This document shows, in pieces, positions 21,057-29,695 of a stretch of DNA of 64,000 bases. The stretch lies in NCBI GenBank assembly GCA_900541205.1, contig UQIV01000002.1:1-64000 (forward strand), written 5' to 3'. The DNA comes from an uncultured Collinsella sp. (lineage in GTDB: Bacteria > Actinomycetota > Coriobacteriia > Coriobacteriales > Coriobacteriaceae). Below the pieces are notes generated by a model. That model had not been told where the DNA came from and ran no database searches. It was given only the letters and a program-made list of their open reading frames with translations. The position numbers and the translations under genes were made by a program. Every line of letters begins with the position of its first letter. Position 1 is the first letter of the stretch.

Positions 21057-22286
21057 CTACGCGCGCGTCGCATCCTTGGGGCTCATGGTCATGCTCTGGA
21101 AGCGATTCTCCATAAAGTCATTATCGAAGTACTTGCCGTAGAACTGCGCAACGGGAATAGCCGGTTCCGTGCCGTTGACGCGCTGATACCAATAATCGAG
21201 CGACTGCAGCGTCATAACGCCATCGACCAGCATAATGATGGTGAAGATGACGGTAGCGGAGTAGCGGCTCTTCCAGGGAATCATGTTGATGAGCTTGAGC
21301 AGCCTCGGCAGCAGCAGCTTGATCCAGATGAGGCCACCCAGGCCCCACAGGCAGGCGAAGCCTGTGCAGGTACGTCCGCCGGTAAGGACGGCGAGCGGAT
21401 CTGGCATGCCAAAGAGCTTCATATGCGAGTAGCTCCACGAGACCACGCCAAACGAGGTCTGCATAAACCAGCCCACGAACACCTCAAAGCTTGCGCCGAG
21501 CAGCGCGCTCACCAAAAAGATAATGATGGGGTTCTTTTTATAGAAGCGGTTGAGCACCATGGTCATGAGCACGGCGCCAAATCCGTAGATGGGGCTGAAG
21601 GGGCCAAACAGCATGCCGGCGCGGTTCTGGTAGACGCCCGGGTCGTTGACCGTCATGTGCCAGATGTCCTCGGCGATCAAGCCGAGTATGCAGCAGACAA
21701 AGAATACCCAGAACAGGTTGAAGTAGTTGAGCTTGATGTAGCCCTCGCCGGTTTCATCGCGCCCGAGCATGCCCTCGGCGGCGGCGTCGCGATCGAGCAT
21801 CTCCTGCAGGCGGCGCTGCAGCTCGCGCTCCTGGCGCAGCGTGGGGTCGACGGTGGCCGAAAGCGCGACGAGGATGCCGAGCTGGATGGCAGGGCGCAGC
21901 AAGAAGGGCCCGATGCCTTGGAGCATCACGTCAACCAAAAGCTCGACGACGGTAAACGCGATAAGGATATAGGACAGACGGGCGGCATTGCGGCGCTGGT
22001 TCTTGATGAGGTCCAGGCCAAAGATGATCAAGATGACGGCACTGGCAGCCGAGAGCATGATGCCGGCGACGATAAGGCCGACCGCGACGAGCGTGTTGTC
22101 GCCGAGCTTGGCGGCGGCGTTGCCGTTGATGAGCGCGGTGATGACCTGCCACATAAAGGCGCCGACCGAAGGGAGCGTGCCCACGCCGGACAGGATGCAT
22201 AGGACGGCGTACACCTTAATGATGAGGGGGATCTTCTTGACCTCCGTGGCGCTGGGGACGCTGGGGTCGAGTTCGTTTCGATCCAT
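21057..22286 (-). CDS. Multi-pass membrane protein, CmpB-like putative ABC transporter permease family
   Basis: A protein of 409 aa with roughly ten membrane segments. Two blocks are visible: an N-terminal four-segment unit (KKIPLIIKVYAVLCILSGVG) with a following basic/acidic stretch (RQERELQRRLQEMLDRD), and a C-terminal unit with AGMLFGPFSPIYGFGAVL, a glycine/proline motif typical of the CmpB-type family in Firmicutes and Coriobacteriia. No ATPase is adjacent, so the name ABC permease is a family label only. The start at 22286 follows GAAAGG; a longer frame to 22463 has no ribosome site. Confidence 0.65.
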   Translation of the reverse strand: MDRNELDPSVPSATEVKKIPLIIKVYAVLCILSGVGTLPSVGAFMWQVITALINGNAAAKLGDNTLVAVGLIVAGIMLSAASAVILIIFGLDLIKNQRRNAARLSYILIAFTVVELLVDVMLQGIGPFLLRPAIQLGILVALSATVDPTLRQERELQRRLQEMLDRDAAAEGMLGRDETGEGYIKLNYFNLFWVFFVCCILGLIAEDIWHMTVNDPGVYQNRAGMLFGPFSPIYGFGAVLMTMVLNRFYKKNPIIIFLVSALLGASFEVFVGWFMQTSFGVVSWSYSHMKLFGMPDPLAVLTGGRTCTGFACLWGLGGLIWIKLLLPRLLKLINMIPWKSRYSATVIFTIIMLVDGVMTLQSLDYWYQRVNGTEPAIPVAQFYGKYFDNDFMENRFQSMTMSPKDATRA

Positions 22287-22533
22287 ACATAACCTTTCTC
22301 GTTTTGCTGTAGGTACAAGGATACGCCGCCGACCTGCCAAAAGACAGGACGAACGTCCCAATTGCAACAATGCAAGCCCCAACGGCGGGCGAGACGCGTC
22401 GCAACGGAAGTATGCGGGAACGTCGGCCCCGAGGCGGTTGCCCAATAAAATGTTTGGCTGCAAAACGGATTATAAGCTCGGTGGGCTTTTAAAAAGCGCT
22501 GTTCATGCGCGGGAGTGCTTGTCTTGCCGTGCG

Positions 22534-22539
22534 TATAAT
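22534..22539 (+). promoter_or_regulatory. Consensus -10 box upstream of purF
   Basis: A perfect TATAAT lies 41 bases before the purF ATG. No good -35 is visible at 16-18 bases. It is the most promoter-like sequence in the 290-base gap between the divergent genes. Confidence 0.5.
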
Positions 22540-22580
22540 AGGGCAGGTAACGCCAAATAACGAGGCTCTGAGGGGATGCC

Positions 22581-24251
22581 ATGTCTCAAGAAACCATCCG
22601 CGCGGCCGAGCGTGCCGCGGGACAGGTGAAGACCATGTCGACGTATGATCCGGACTCCGACCAGCTGCATGAGGAATGCGGCATTTTTGGTGTGTGGGCA
22701 CCCGATCGCGATGTGGCTCGACTGACGTACTTTGGTCTGCGCGCGCTGCAGCATCGCGGCCAGGAATCGGCGGGAATCGCCGTGGGTGATGGCGGCACGG
22801 TTATGGTCCGCAAGGATCTGGGTCTGCTCGACCGCGTGTTCTCCAACGCCGACCTGTCGACACTCTCCGGCCAGCTGGCCGTGGGCCACGTGCGCTATGG
22901 CACCGCCGGCGCCAAGAGCTGGGAAGCCTCGCAGCCGCACCTCTCCACCATCAACAGCGTCATTATCGCGCTCGCGCACAACGGTACTCTGGTCAACACC
23001 GACGAGTTGCGCCGTCAGCTGATCGAGCTGGGCGTGCCGTTCCTTTCCAATTCGGATTCCGAGGTCGCGACTAAGCTTATCGGCTACTTTACTCAGCGTA
23101 CGGGCCATCTGCGTGAGGGCATTCGCAAGACCATGGAGCTCGTGCGCGGCGGCTACGCCATGACGCTCATCAACGAGCAGGCGCTCTACGCTTTCCGCGA
23201 TCCGCACGGCATTCGCCCGCTCGTGCTGGGCAAGCTGGTAGACGAGGGTCTGGACCAGGCCGATGCCGCATCCGTTTCGCAGCTGCCGTCGCAGGACGGC
23301 GCCGCTACGGTCGACTCCGCCGTCCGTGTCACGCGCGCCGGCGGCTGGGTCGTTGCTTCCGAGACCTGCGCACTCGACATCGTGGGTGCCGAGTACGTCC
23401 GTGACGTCCGTCCCGGCGAGATCTTGCGCATCAGCGCCGAGGGTCTGGTATCCGAGCAGGGCGTGCCTGCAGCCGAAGAGCCCGCCAACTGCATCTTTGA
23501 GCAGGTCTACTTTGCCCGCCCCGACTCCATCATGAACGGCAAGAGCGTCTATGCCTGCCGTTACGACATGGGTCGTCAGCTGGCACACGAGGAGCCCGTC
23601 GAGGCCGACCTGGTCATCGGCGTGCCCGACTCCGGCCTGCCGCCCGCGGAGGGGTATTCGCACGAGAGCGGTATTCCCTTTGGCGAGGGTCTTATCAAGA
23701 ACCGCTACGTGGGCCGTACGTTTATCGAGCCTACGCAGGAGTTGCGCGCCATGGGCGTGCGCATGAAGCTTAACCCGCTGCGCGACAACATCGAGGGCAA
23801 GCGCCTCGTCGTGATCGACGACTCCATCGTGCGTGGCACCACTATGGTGCAGCTCGTCAAGATGCTGCGCAACGCCGGCGCCAAGGAGATTCATATCCGC
23901 ATCAACTCGCCCGAGGTCATCTGGCCGTGCTTCTACGGCATCGATACCGACGTGCAGTCGCAGCTTATTAGCGCCAACAAGACGGTCGACGAGATTTGCG
24001 AGTACATTGGCGCCGATTCGCTGGCTTTCCTTTCGGTCGAGGGTCTGCTGAAGGTCATGCCCAAGGGCGGTTACTGCGATGCGTGCTTTACCGGCCGCTA
24101 CCCCGTGGCGATTCCCGAGAGCTTTGGCCGCGATAAGTTTATGGAGGGCTTTAAGCCCCGCAACCTGGATAAGCCGCTGCACTTTGACGACGACGCCGTG
24201 GTCGAGAAATACGACGACCGCAGCTGGGAAGAGGAGCACGGCGAGGCCTAA
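22581..24251 (+). CDS. purF: Amidophosphoribosyltransferase
   Basis: A protein of 556 aa. The N-terminal nucleophile would be Cys33 (EECGIFGVWAP), so about 32 residues are removed as a propeptide, longer than in most homologues. Glutaminase motifs include LQHRGQESAGIAV and GHVRYGT. The PRPP loop is VVIDDSIVRGTT. Cysteines in SETCALD, WPCFYGID and GGYCDACFTGRYP match the [4Fe-4S]-containing Bacillus-type enzyme, implying oxygen sensitivity. It makes phosphoribosylamine, the first committed purine step. It is separated by a terminator-like hairpin from purM. Confidence 0.97.
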   Translation: MSQETIRAAERAAGQVKTMSTYDPDSDQLHEECGIFGVWAPDRDVARLTYFGLRALQHRGQESAGIAVGDGGTVMVRKDLGLLDRVFSNADLSTLSGQLAVGHVRYGTAGAKSWEASQPHLSTINSVIIALAHNGTLVNTDELRRQLIELGVPFLSNSDSEVATKLIGYFTQRTGHLREGIRKTMELVRGGYAMTLINEQALYAFRDPHGIRPLVLGKLVDEGLDQADAASVSQLPSQDGAATVDSAVRVTRAGGWVVASETCALDIVGAEYVRDVRPGEILRISAEGLVSEQGVPAAEEPANCIFEQVYFARPDSIMNGKSVYACRYDMGRQLAHEEPVEADLVIGVPDSGLPPAEGYSHESGIPFGEGLIKNRYVGRTFIEPTQELRAMGVRMKLNPLRDNIEGKRLVVIDDSIVRGTTMVQLVKMLRNAGAKEIHIRINSPEVIWPCFYGIDTDVQSQLISANKTVDEICEYIGADSLAFLSVEGLLKVMPKGGYCDACFTGRYPVAIPESFGRDKFMEGFKPRNLDKPLHFDDDAVVEKYDDRSWEEEHGEA

Positions 24252-24253
24252 AG

Positions 24254-24290
24254 CCTGCCATGTAGGGACAGGTTTATTCTGGTAGGTTTT
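24254..24290 (+). terminator. Terminator-like hairpin after purF (family E)
   Basis: CCTGCCA pairs with TGGTAGG around a loop containing GGGACAGGTTTATTC, followed by TTTTACC. Similar hairpins lie at 47825-47864 and 47988-48025, and the loop resembles the family-A core. Confidence 0.65.
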
Positions 24291-24408
24291 ACCTGCTGTT
24301 TTGTTGATATGACGGCGCGTGCTGTTATGGCACACGCCGAAATGAACGCAACTATGAGCACCGTTTGGCGCCCGCGCGGCGCCACGGTAGTGGGAGAGGA
24401 AGGCTCAG

Positions 24409-25512
24409 ATGAGCGACAGCAAGCATGTGACGTATGAGGATGCCGGCGTCGATACCGCTGAGGGCGGCCGCGCCGTTGACGCTATTAAGCAGATGGTCAA
24501 GGACACCAACCGCCCCGAGGTTATCGGCGGCATCGGTGGCTTTGGTGGCCTGTTCTCGGCCGCCGCGCTTAAGGATATGGAAGACCCGATTCTGATTAGC
24601 GGTACCGACGGCGTGGGCACCAAGCTCGTGCTCGCCCAGATCATGGACCGTCACGAGACGGTGGGCCAGGACCTGGTCGCTATGTGCGTCAACGACATTC
24701 TGGCTTCGGGCGCCGAGCCGCTGTTTTTCCTGGACTACGTTGCCATCGGTCACATCGAGGCCGAGCACATGGCAAAGATCATCAAGGGCGTGGCCGATGG
24801 CTGCAAGCTCGCGGGCTGCGCGCTCGTGGGCGGCGAGATGGCCGAGCACCCGGGCGTTATGGCTCCGGCCGACTACGACCTCGCCGGCTTTACCGTGGGC
24901 GTCGTCGATCGTCCCAAGATGCTCGACCCCGCGAATGTCCGCCCCGGCGACGTGATCCTGGGCCTGCCTTCCACCGGCGTGCACTCCAACGGCTACTCGC
25001 TCGTGCGTAAGGTCATCGGCGTCGACGGTATTAAGCCGGGCACGCCCGAGGCCGCCGCTAAGGCCGAGGAGCTGAGCCGCCCGCTCGAGGAGCTCGGTGG
25101 CGCTTCGCTGGCTGACGCCCTGTTGGCCCCCACGCGCATTTATGTGAAGCCGATTCTTGAGCTGCTGCGCGGCGGCGCCAACGTGCATGCTATCGCCCAC
25201 ATCACCGGCGGCGGTATTACCGAGAACCTCAACCGCGCGCTCGCCGACGACGTCGACGCCGTGGTCACTCGCAACGGCGCCGAGATGGGTTGGGACGTTC
25301 CGCCCGTCATCACCTACGTGTCGCGCCAGGCCGAGCTCGCGCCCAACGAGGCGTGCAAGACCTTCAACATGGGCGTTGGCCTGTGCCTGATCGTCGCCCC
25401 CGAGGACGAGGCCGCGGTTACCGAGGCCCTGGCCGCGCTGGGTGAGAAGCCGTTCCGCGTGGGCGAGTGCGTCGAGGGTTCCGGTAAGGTCGTGTACTCC
25501 GATGAGCGCTAA
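24409..25512 (+). CDS. purM: Phosphoribosylformylglycinamidine cyclo-ligase (AIR synthetase)
   Basis: A protein of 367 aa with VTYEDAGVDTAEGG at the start, GGFGGLFSAAAL, the ISGTDGVGTKL motif, the LVAMCVNDILASGAEPLFFLDY block, GCALVGGEMAEHPG and HITGGGITENLNRAL. It cyclises FGAM to AIR with ATP. GGGAGAGGAAGG gives a strong ribosome site. Its stop codon overlaps the purN start, indicating translational coupling. Confidence 0.98.
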   Translation: MSDSKHVTYEDAGVDTAEGGRAVDAIKQMVKDTNRPEVIGGIGGFGGLFSAAALKDMEDPILISGTDGVGTKLVLAQIMDRHETVGQDLVAMCVNDILASGAEPLFFLDYVAIGHIEAEHMAKIIKGVADGCKLAGCALVGGEMAEHPGVMAPADYDLAGFTVGVVDRPKMLDPANVRPGDVILGLPSTGVHSNGYSLVRKVIGVDGIKPGTPEAAAKAEELSRPLEELGGASLADALLAPTRIYVKPILELLRGGANVHAIAHITGGGITENLNRALADDVDAVVTRNGAEMGWDVPPVITYVSRQAELAPNEACKTFNMGVGLCLIVAPEDEAAVTEALAALGEKPFRVGECVEGSGKVVYSDER

Positions 25513-26203
25513 CGAGCAGATGACTGCTGCCGAGGGCCTGGATTTTGTGCCCTATACCCGTCCGACCGGCACCGATACGGCCGAGCCGCTCAAGATCGGT
25601 GTGCTCATCAGCGGTTCAGGTACCAACCTGCAGGCGCTGATCGATCTGATCGCTGCCGGCAAGCTCAACGCTTCGATTGAGCTTGTGGTGTCGAGCCGTC
25701 CTTCGGCTAAGGGTTTGCAGCGCGCTGAGCGCGCGGGCATCCAGACGCTCACACTGTCCAAGGATGTCTATGCCGACCCTATTGCCGCCGACGAGATCAT
25801 CGCGCACGAGCTTCTCGAGCGCGGCTGCGAGTATGTGGTCATGGCCGGCTACATGCGCATGGTGCACACGCCGCTGCTGGCGGCGTTTCCCAATCGCGTG
25901 GTCAACTTGCATCCGGCGCTGCTGCCGAGCTTTACCGGTGCGCATGCGATTGACGACGCCTTTGCGCGCGGCGTCAAGGTAACTGGCGTGACCGTGCATT
26001 TTGCCAACGAGATCTACGACAACGGTCCCATCATCGCCCAGCGTGCGCTGGCTGTTGAGGAGGGCTGGGATGTCGACACGCTCGAGGAGCACATCCATGC
26101 AATTGAGCACGTGCTGTATCCCGAGGTCGTGCAGATGCTCGCCGACGGCCGCGTCCACGTGCTGGAGAGCGGCAAGGTCGCAATTGACGCGCCTCGCGGC
26201 TAG
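25502..26203 (+). CDS. purN: Phosphoribosylglycinamide formyltransferase
   Basis: A protein of 233 aa, with about 25 residues before the conserved core LKIGVLISGSGTNLQALID. Catalytic features are VNLHPALLPSFTGAHAIDDAF (Asn/His of the active site) and GVTVHFANEIYDNGPIIAQ. It transfers a formyl group from 10-formyl-THF to GAR. The chosen ATG at 25502 overlaps purM by 11 bases; an ATG six codons later is possible. It ends the purM-purN unit, followed by a terminator. Confidence 0.96.
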   Translation: MSANEQMTAAEGLDFVPYTRPTGTDTAEPLKIGVLISGSGTNLQALIDLIAAGKLNASIELVVSSRPSAKGLQRAERAGIQTLTLSKDVYADPIAADEIIAHELLERGCEYVVMAGYMRMVHTPLLAAFPNRVVNLHPALLPSFTGAHAIDDAFARGVKVTGVTVHFANEIYDNGPIIAQRALAVEEGWDVDTLEEHIHAIEHVLYPEVVQMLADGRVHVLESGKVAIDAPRG

Positions 26204-26235
26204 CGGCGCACAGTACAATTTAGCCGAGTAGTCAG

Positions 26236-26278
26236 GGTGGTCATTGGTGCCAAGGCGCGCGTGGCCACCTTTTGTTTT
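26236..26278 (+). terminator. Terminator after purN
   Basis: GGTGGTCA pairs with TGGCCACC (one G-U) and is followed by TTTTGTTTT. Confidence 0.75.
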
Positions 26279-26355
26279 GGGTAGTCATCGGGGACGGTCT
26301 TTAACGACTAGTCATTCAAGAACGTCGCAGGTGACTAGATGAGAGAGGTGAGCGC

Positions 26356-26820
26356 ATGGCGGATAACGAAGCGCTGTTTACGCCTGAGTTGGTGTTTTTT
26401 GATTGGGAGTGCTCAACGCCGGATGAGGTGCTTGCGCGGCTCGAGGGCGAGCTTGCACCACGTGGCTACATTGCGTCCGGTTGGCTCGACGCCGTTCGCA
26501 CGCGCGAGGATGCCTATCCCACGGGTCTAGCCATGCCGGCGGCAAACATTGCCATTCCGCATACCGATCCGGGGTTTGTGGCCAAGCCCTATATCGCGGT
26601 GGTGAAGCCCGCCGCGCCCGTGACATTTAACGCTATGGCTGGCATGGGCGCTCCGGTGCCGGCGCAGATCGTCATCAATTTGGGTATTGCCGAGCCGGGC
26701 GGCCAGGTCGAGGCCCTGCAGGCACTCATGAACATCTTTATGGGCGCCGATGCCGCAGCCGACGTGCTCGGCCAGACCACGCCCCAGGGCATGGTCGACG
26801 CCATCCGCCGCCACTTCTAA
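26356..26820 (+). CDS. Orphan PTS IIA protein, fructose/galactitol type
   Basis: A protein of 154 aa with the type-2 EIIA fold; the phosphorylatable His lies in NIAIPHTDPGF, and the preceding helix begins GWLDAVRTREDAYPTGL. Galactitol-type IIA is the nearest match. No IIB, IIC or sugar enzyme is adjacent, so it may serve a transporter elsewhere or be regulatory like PtsN. GAGAGAGGTGAGCGC precedes the ATG. Confidence 0.85.
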   Translation: MADNEALFTPELVFFDWECSTPDEVLARLEGELAPRGYIASGWLDAVRTREDAYPTGLAMPAANIAIPHTDPGFVAKPYIAVVKPAAPVTFNAMAGMGAPVPAQIVINLGIAEPGGQVEALQALMNIFMGADAAADVLGQTTPQGMVDAIRRHF

Positions 26821-26844
26821 GGTGGGGCTGAATCGGCACTTGGG

Positions 26845-26925
26845 GACTGTCCCTAACTGCCGGCTGCCACATCTGTCCCCTTTGCACCAAAATGGTGCAG
26901 ATTAACCTGTCCCCAATGCACCAAG
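26845..26925. repeat. Degenerate family-A repeats
   Basis: The segment contains GGGGACTGTCCC, TGTCCCCTTTGCACCA, TGGTGCAGATTAACC and TGTCCCCAATGCACCA. TTTGCACCA/TGGTGCA can pair, and the repeated TGTCCCC tracts are the family signature. It lies between the PTS IIA gene and the PPIase gene. Confidence 0.65.
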
Positions 26926-26990
26926 CGTGCCGCGGGGGCCGCGTTGTGACACAATGGCGTTTGTTCGATTCGTGATGCGAAAGGCCAACT

Positions 26991-28211
26991 ATGGCAAACA
27001 AGAAAAAGAACTCCGAGGCCGCGCCGACGCCCGAGCAGCAGGCCCGCGCCGCCTCCAGCTCTCGCAAGAAGCAGCGCAAGACGTACGTGTCTAAGACCGT
27101 CAAGATCGTCCTGGTGGTCATCGGCGTGCTGGCGATGCTGCTTTCCGTCTCGGCCATGGCGTGCTCCGGCCTTATGTCGCAGGCCGAGGACACCTCGGGC
27201 TACAAGCTGACCGGCGGTGTTGCTGCTACTATCAACGGCACCAACCTTACCGAGGACACCGTGACCAAGCAGATCATGAGCATGCGCACGTCCAACGGCT
27301 ACACCAAGGATGAGGATTGGGCGCAGTATCTGGTTGACAACGACCTCACGCCCAAGAAGTACCGCAAGCAACTCATCGACTCCTACACGCAGCAGATTCT
27401 GCTTCAACAGGCACAGAAGGAGAACGGCGTGACGGTGTCGGACGAGGAGGTCGAGAAGGCTTGGAAGGACGCGTGCAAGAGCGCGGGCGGTGCCAAGGCC
27501 TTTAAGAAGACCCTCAAGACCTACGGCTATACCGAGGACACCTACAAGGACTCACTCAAGGAGAGTCTGGCGCAGCAGAAACTCAAGGATGCCGTCGCGC
27601 CCACGAGCAAGCCCAAGGACAGCGAGATTGTCGATTACATCAACGAGAACCTGTCCAGCTACAACGACGCCCGCCGCTCGTCGAACATCCTGATTAAGGT
27701 TGATTCCGACGCTTCCGACGAGGACAAGGCTGCCGCCAAGGCCAAGGCACAGGAGTGCCTGGACAAGATCAACTCCGGTGAGCTGAGCTTTGAGGACGCC
27801 GTTGAGCAGTACTCCGAGGACACCGGTTCCAAGGAGAAGAAGGGCGATGTGGGCTGGGATAAGCTCACCACTTTCGTCGACAGCTACCAGACGGCGCTCG
27901 AGGGGCTCAACAAGGGCGACGTGAGCGAAGTCGTCGAGTCGACCTATGGCTACCACATCATCAAGTGCACCGACTACTTCCATGTCGATAATCAGGTTGA
28001 TGACATCAACCAGGTGCCCAAGGCCATCAAGAAGTACGTTTCTAACGTGGTGAAGACGCAGGCGGCCAGTACTGCATACAGCGAGTGGCTGGAGCAGTAC
28101 AAGAAGGATGCCGACATCACCGTTAATCCCATGCCCAAAGACGTGCCATACAACGTCAGCCTGAAGGGCGTCACCAAGAGTTCGACCGACGATTCGTCGA
28201 CGACTGAGTAA
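26991..28211 (+). CDS. Membrane-anchored peptidyl-prolyl isomerase (parvulin/PrsA-SurA type)
   Basis: A protein of 406 aa. A basic cytosolic tail of about 37 residues precedes a hydrophobic segment (VKIVLVVIGVLAMLLSVSAM) ending in AMAC, which could be a weak lipobox or simply an anchor. A SurA-like helical chaperone region follows (residues 65-210). The parvulin domain (about 220-320) shows ARRSSNILIKV, LSFEDAVEQYSED, KKGDVGW and STYGYHIIKCTDY. It would fold secreted proteins outside the membrane, plausibly including the surface proteins encoded nearby. Confidence 0.88.
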   Translation: MANKKKNSEAAPTPEQQARAASSSRKKQRKTYVSKTVKIVLVVIGVLAMLLSVSAMACSGLMSQAEDTSGYKLTGGVAATINGTNLTEDTVTKQIMSMRTSNGYTKDEDWAQYLVDNDLTPKKYRKQLIDSYTQQILLQQAQKENGVTVSDEEVEKAWKDACKSAGGAKAFKKTLKTYGYTEDTYKDSLKESLAQQKLKDAVAPTSKPKDSEIVDYINENLSSYNDARRSSNILIKVDSDASDEDKAAAKAKAQECLDKINSGELSFEDAVEQYSEDTGSKEKKGDVGWDKLTTFVDSYQTALEGLNKGDVSEVVESTYGYHIIKCTDYFHVDNQVDDINQVPKAIKKYVSNVVKTQAASTAYSEWLEQYKKDADITVNPMPKDVPYNVSLKGVTKSSTDDSSTTE

Positions 28212-28265
28212 TCATGGGGCGGTGCTCGCGCGAGTGCCGCCCATGCTATTAGAGAGGATTTGCAG

Positions 28266-28709
28266 ATGACCAACGAAGAGCTGCAGAAGGAAATGATCGC
28301 GGCCATGAAGGCCAAGGACAAGGTTCGCCTGTCCATCATTCGCCAGGTTAAGGCCGAGGTGAAGAATATCGAGGTTAACGAGCGCCGCGATGTGACCGAG
28401 GAAGACGTCAACAGCATGATCAAGCGTCTGATCAAGCAGACGAGCGAGACGCTGGAGATGTCCATCAAGGCCGGCACCGACCAGGAGCGTACCGATAACC
28501 TGACCGAGCAGGTCAAGATTCTGGAGAGCCTGCTGCCCGCGCAGGTTTCGGGCGAGGAACTCGAGGCTCTGATCGAGCAGGTTATCGCCGAGCTGGGTGC
28601 CACGTCCAAGAAGCAGATGGGCCAGGTCATGGGTGCACTCGGCAAGGCCACCGGCGGCAACTTCGATAAGCCTGCGGCTGCCAAGATTGTTGGCGCAAAG
28701 CTTGCCTAA
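28266..28709 (+). CDS. GatB/YqeY domain protein
   Basis: A protein of 147 aa, full length for the YqeY family: LQKEMIAAMKAKDKVRLSIIR at the start, LLPAQVSGEELEALI in the middle and the closing motif KKQMGQVMGALGKATGG. The domain is also found at the C-terminus of GatB, where it binds tRNA; the function of the free form is not settled. The ATG at 28266 follows AGAGAGGA; a TTG two codons earlier is less well placed. Confidence 0.93.
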   Translation: MTNEELQKEMIAAMKAKDKVRLSIIRQVKAEVKNIEVNERRDVTEEDVNSMIKRLIKQTSETLEMSIKAGTDQERTDNLTEQVKILESLLPAQVSGEELEALIEQVIAELGATSKKQMGQVMGALGKATGGNFDKPAAAKIVGAKLA

Positions 28710-28734
28710 GGGCGGTCGACACATAGCCGATGCT

Positions 28735-28769
28735 GAGGGGACGTGACCATTGCGGTCGCGCCCCTTTTT
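28735..28769 (+). terminator. Terminator after the YqeY gene
   Basis: GGGGACGTGACC pairs imperfectly with GGTCGCGCCCC and is followed by TTTTTGC. Confidence 0.75.
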
Positions 28770-28780
28770 GCTGGGCTGGG

Positions 28781-28851
28781 CACTCATTGGGGACAGACTT
28801 AAATGAGTGCCCAATGAGCAGGTACTCATTTAAGTCTGTCCCCAATGAGTG
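28781..28851. repeat. Perfect 28-bp inverted repeat containing the family-A core
   Basis: Arm 28781-28808 starts CACTCATTGGGGACAGACTT and is perfectly complementary to 28824-28851; the loop is 15 bases. Here the GGGGACAG signature lies in the arm and its complement CTGTCCCC in the other, while the loop (GCCCAATGAGCAGGT) carries part of the arm again. There is no T-run, so it is not a classical terminator. Confidence 0.85.
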
Positions 28852-28955
28852 GGTTAAAGGTTGCGGGTTCTTTACGGGAATGTAGTGTGGGCTGCGGAAA
28901 CGTGGTTCTTTCCGTACAATAGTTCAACTCGTGTAAACGCAGGGAAGGGACATTC

Positions 28956-29687
28956 ATGGCAGACATGATCGAGATCAAGCATCTCAACAAGTACTTTGGC
29001 GACCTGCATGTGCTCAAAGATATCAATCTCACCGTCAAGCGCGGCGAGAAGCTCGTAATGATCGGGCCTTCCGGCTCGGGTAAGTCGACGCTCATCCGTT
29101 GCGTCGATTATCTGGAGGAGCCCACGTCGGGCGAGGTCGTCATCGACGGTACGCCGCTCACCAAAAAGAATCACCTGGAGATGGCTCGCAAGTATAGTTC
29201 CATGGTGTTTCAGCAGTTCAACCTGTATCCCAACATGACGGTGCTCGGCAACCTGACGCTCGCGCCCATCAAGCTGCAAAAGAAGAGCAAGGAGGAGGCG
29301 ACCGAGATCGCCATCGCCGCGCTCAAGCGCGTTGGCATGGCGCATAAGGCCGGCGAGTATCCGCAGAACCTCTCGGGCGGTCAGCAGCAACGCATCGCCA
29401 TCGCCCGTGCCCTGTGCACCAAGCAGCCCATCATCCTGTTTGACGAGCCGACCTCGGCGCTCGACCCCGAGATGGTCCAGGAAGTCCTGGACGTTATGAT
29501 TGAGCTCGCGCAGGAGGACATCACCATGATCTGCGTGACGCACGAGATGGGCTTTGCGCGCCAGGTGGCCGACCGCGTCATCTTTATGGAGGACGGCCGC
29601 ATTCTGGAGGAGGGCACGCCCGAGCACTTCTTCGATAACCCCGAGAACCCGCGCTGCCGCGAGTTCCTGTCCAAGATTCTGCACTAG
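28956..29687 (+). CDS. Polar amino acid ABC transporter, ATP-binding protein (GlnQ type)
   Basis: A protein of 243 aa with Walker [11 protein letters not shown]-loop [16 protein letters not shown], signature [15 protein letters not shown], Walker [13 protein letters not shown] and switch [13 protein letters not shown]. The [11 protein letters not shown] and HEMGFA motifs mark the polar amino acid uptake subfamily. It is the first gene of a four-gene uptake operon; GGGAAGGGA precedes the start. A -10-like TACAAT lies about 40 bases upstream. Confidence 0.95.
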   Translation: MADMIEIKHLNKYFGDLHVLKDINLTVKRGEKLVMIGPSGSGKSTLIRCVDYLEEPTSGEVVIDGTPLTKKNHLEMARKYSSMVFQQFNLYPNMTVLGNLTLAPIKLQKKSKEEATEIAIAALKRVGMAHKAGEYPQNLSGGQQQRIAIARALCTKQPIILFDEPTSALDPEMVQEVLDVMIELAQEDITMICVTHEMGFARQVADRVIFMEDGRILEEGTPEHFFDNPENPRCREFLSKILH

Positions 29688-29695
29688 GCGCGGTG

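Noticed and set aside
21057..22286. Functional ABC importer permease
   Set aside because: The family label exists, but no ATPase or binding protein adjoins, so only the family resemblance is reported.
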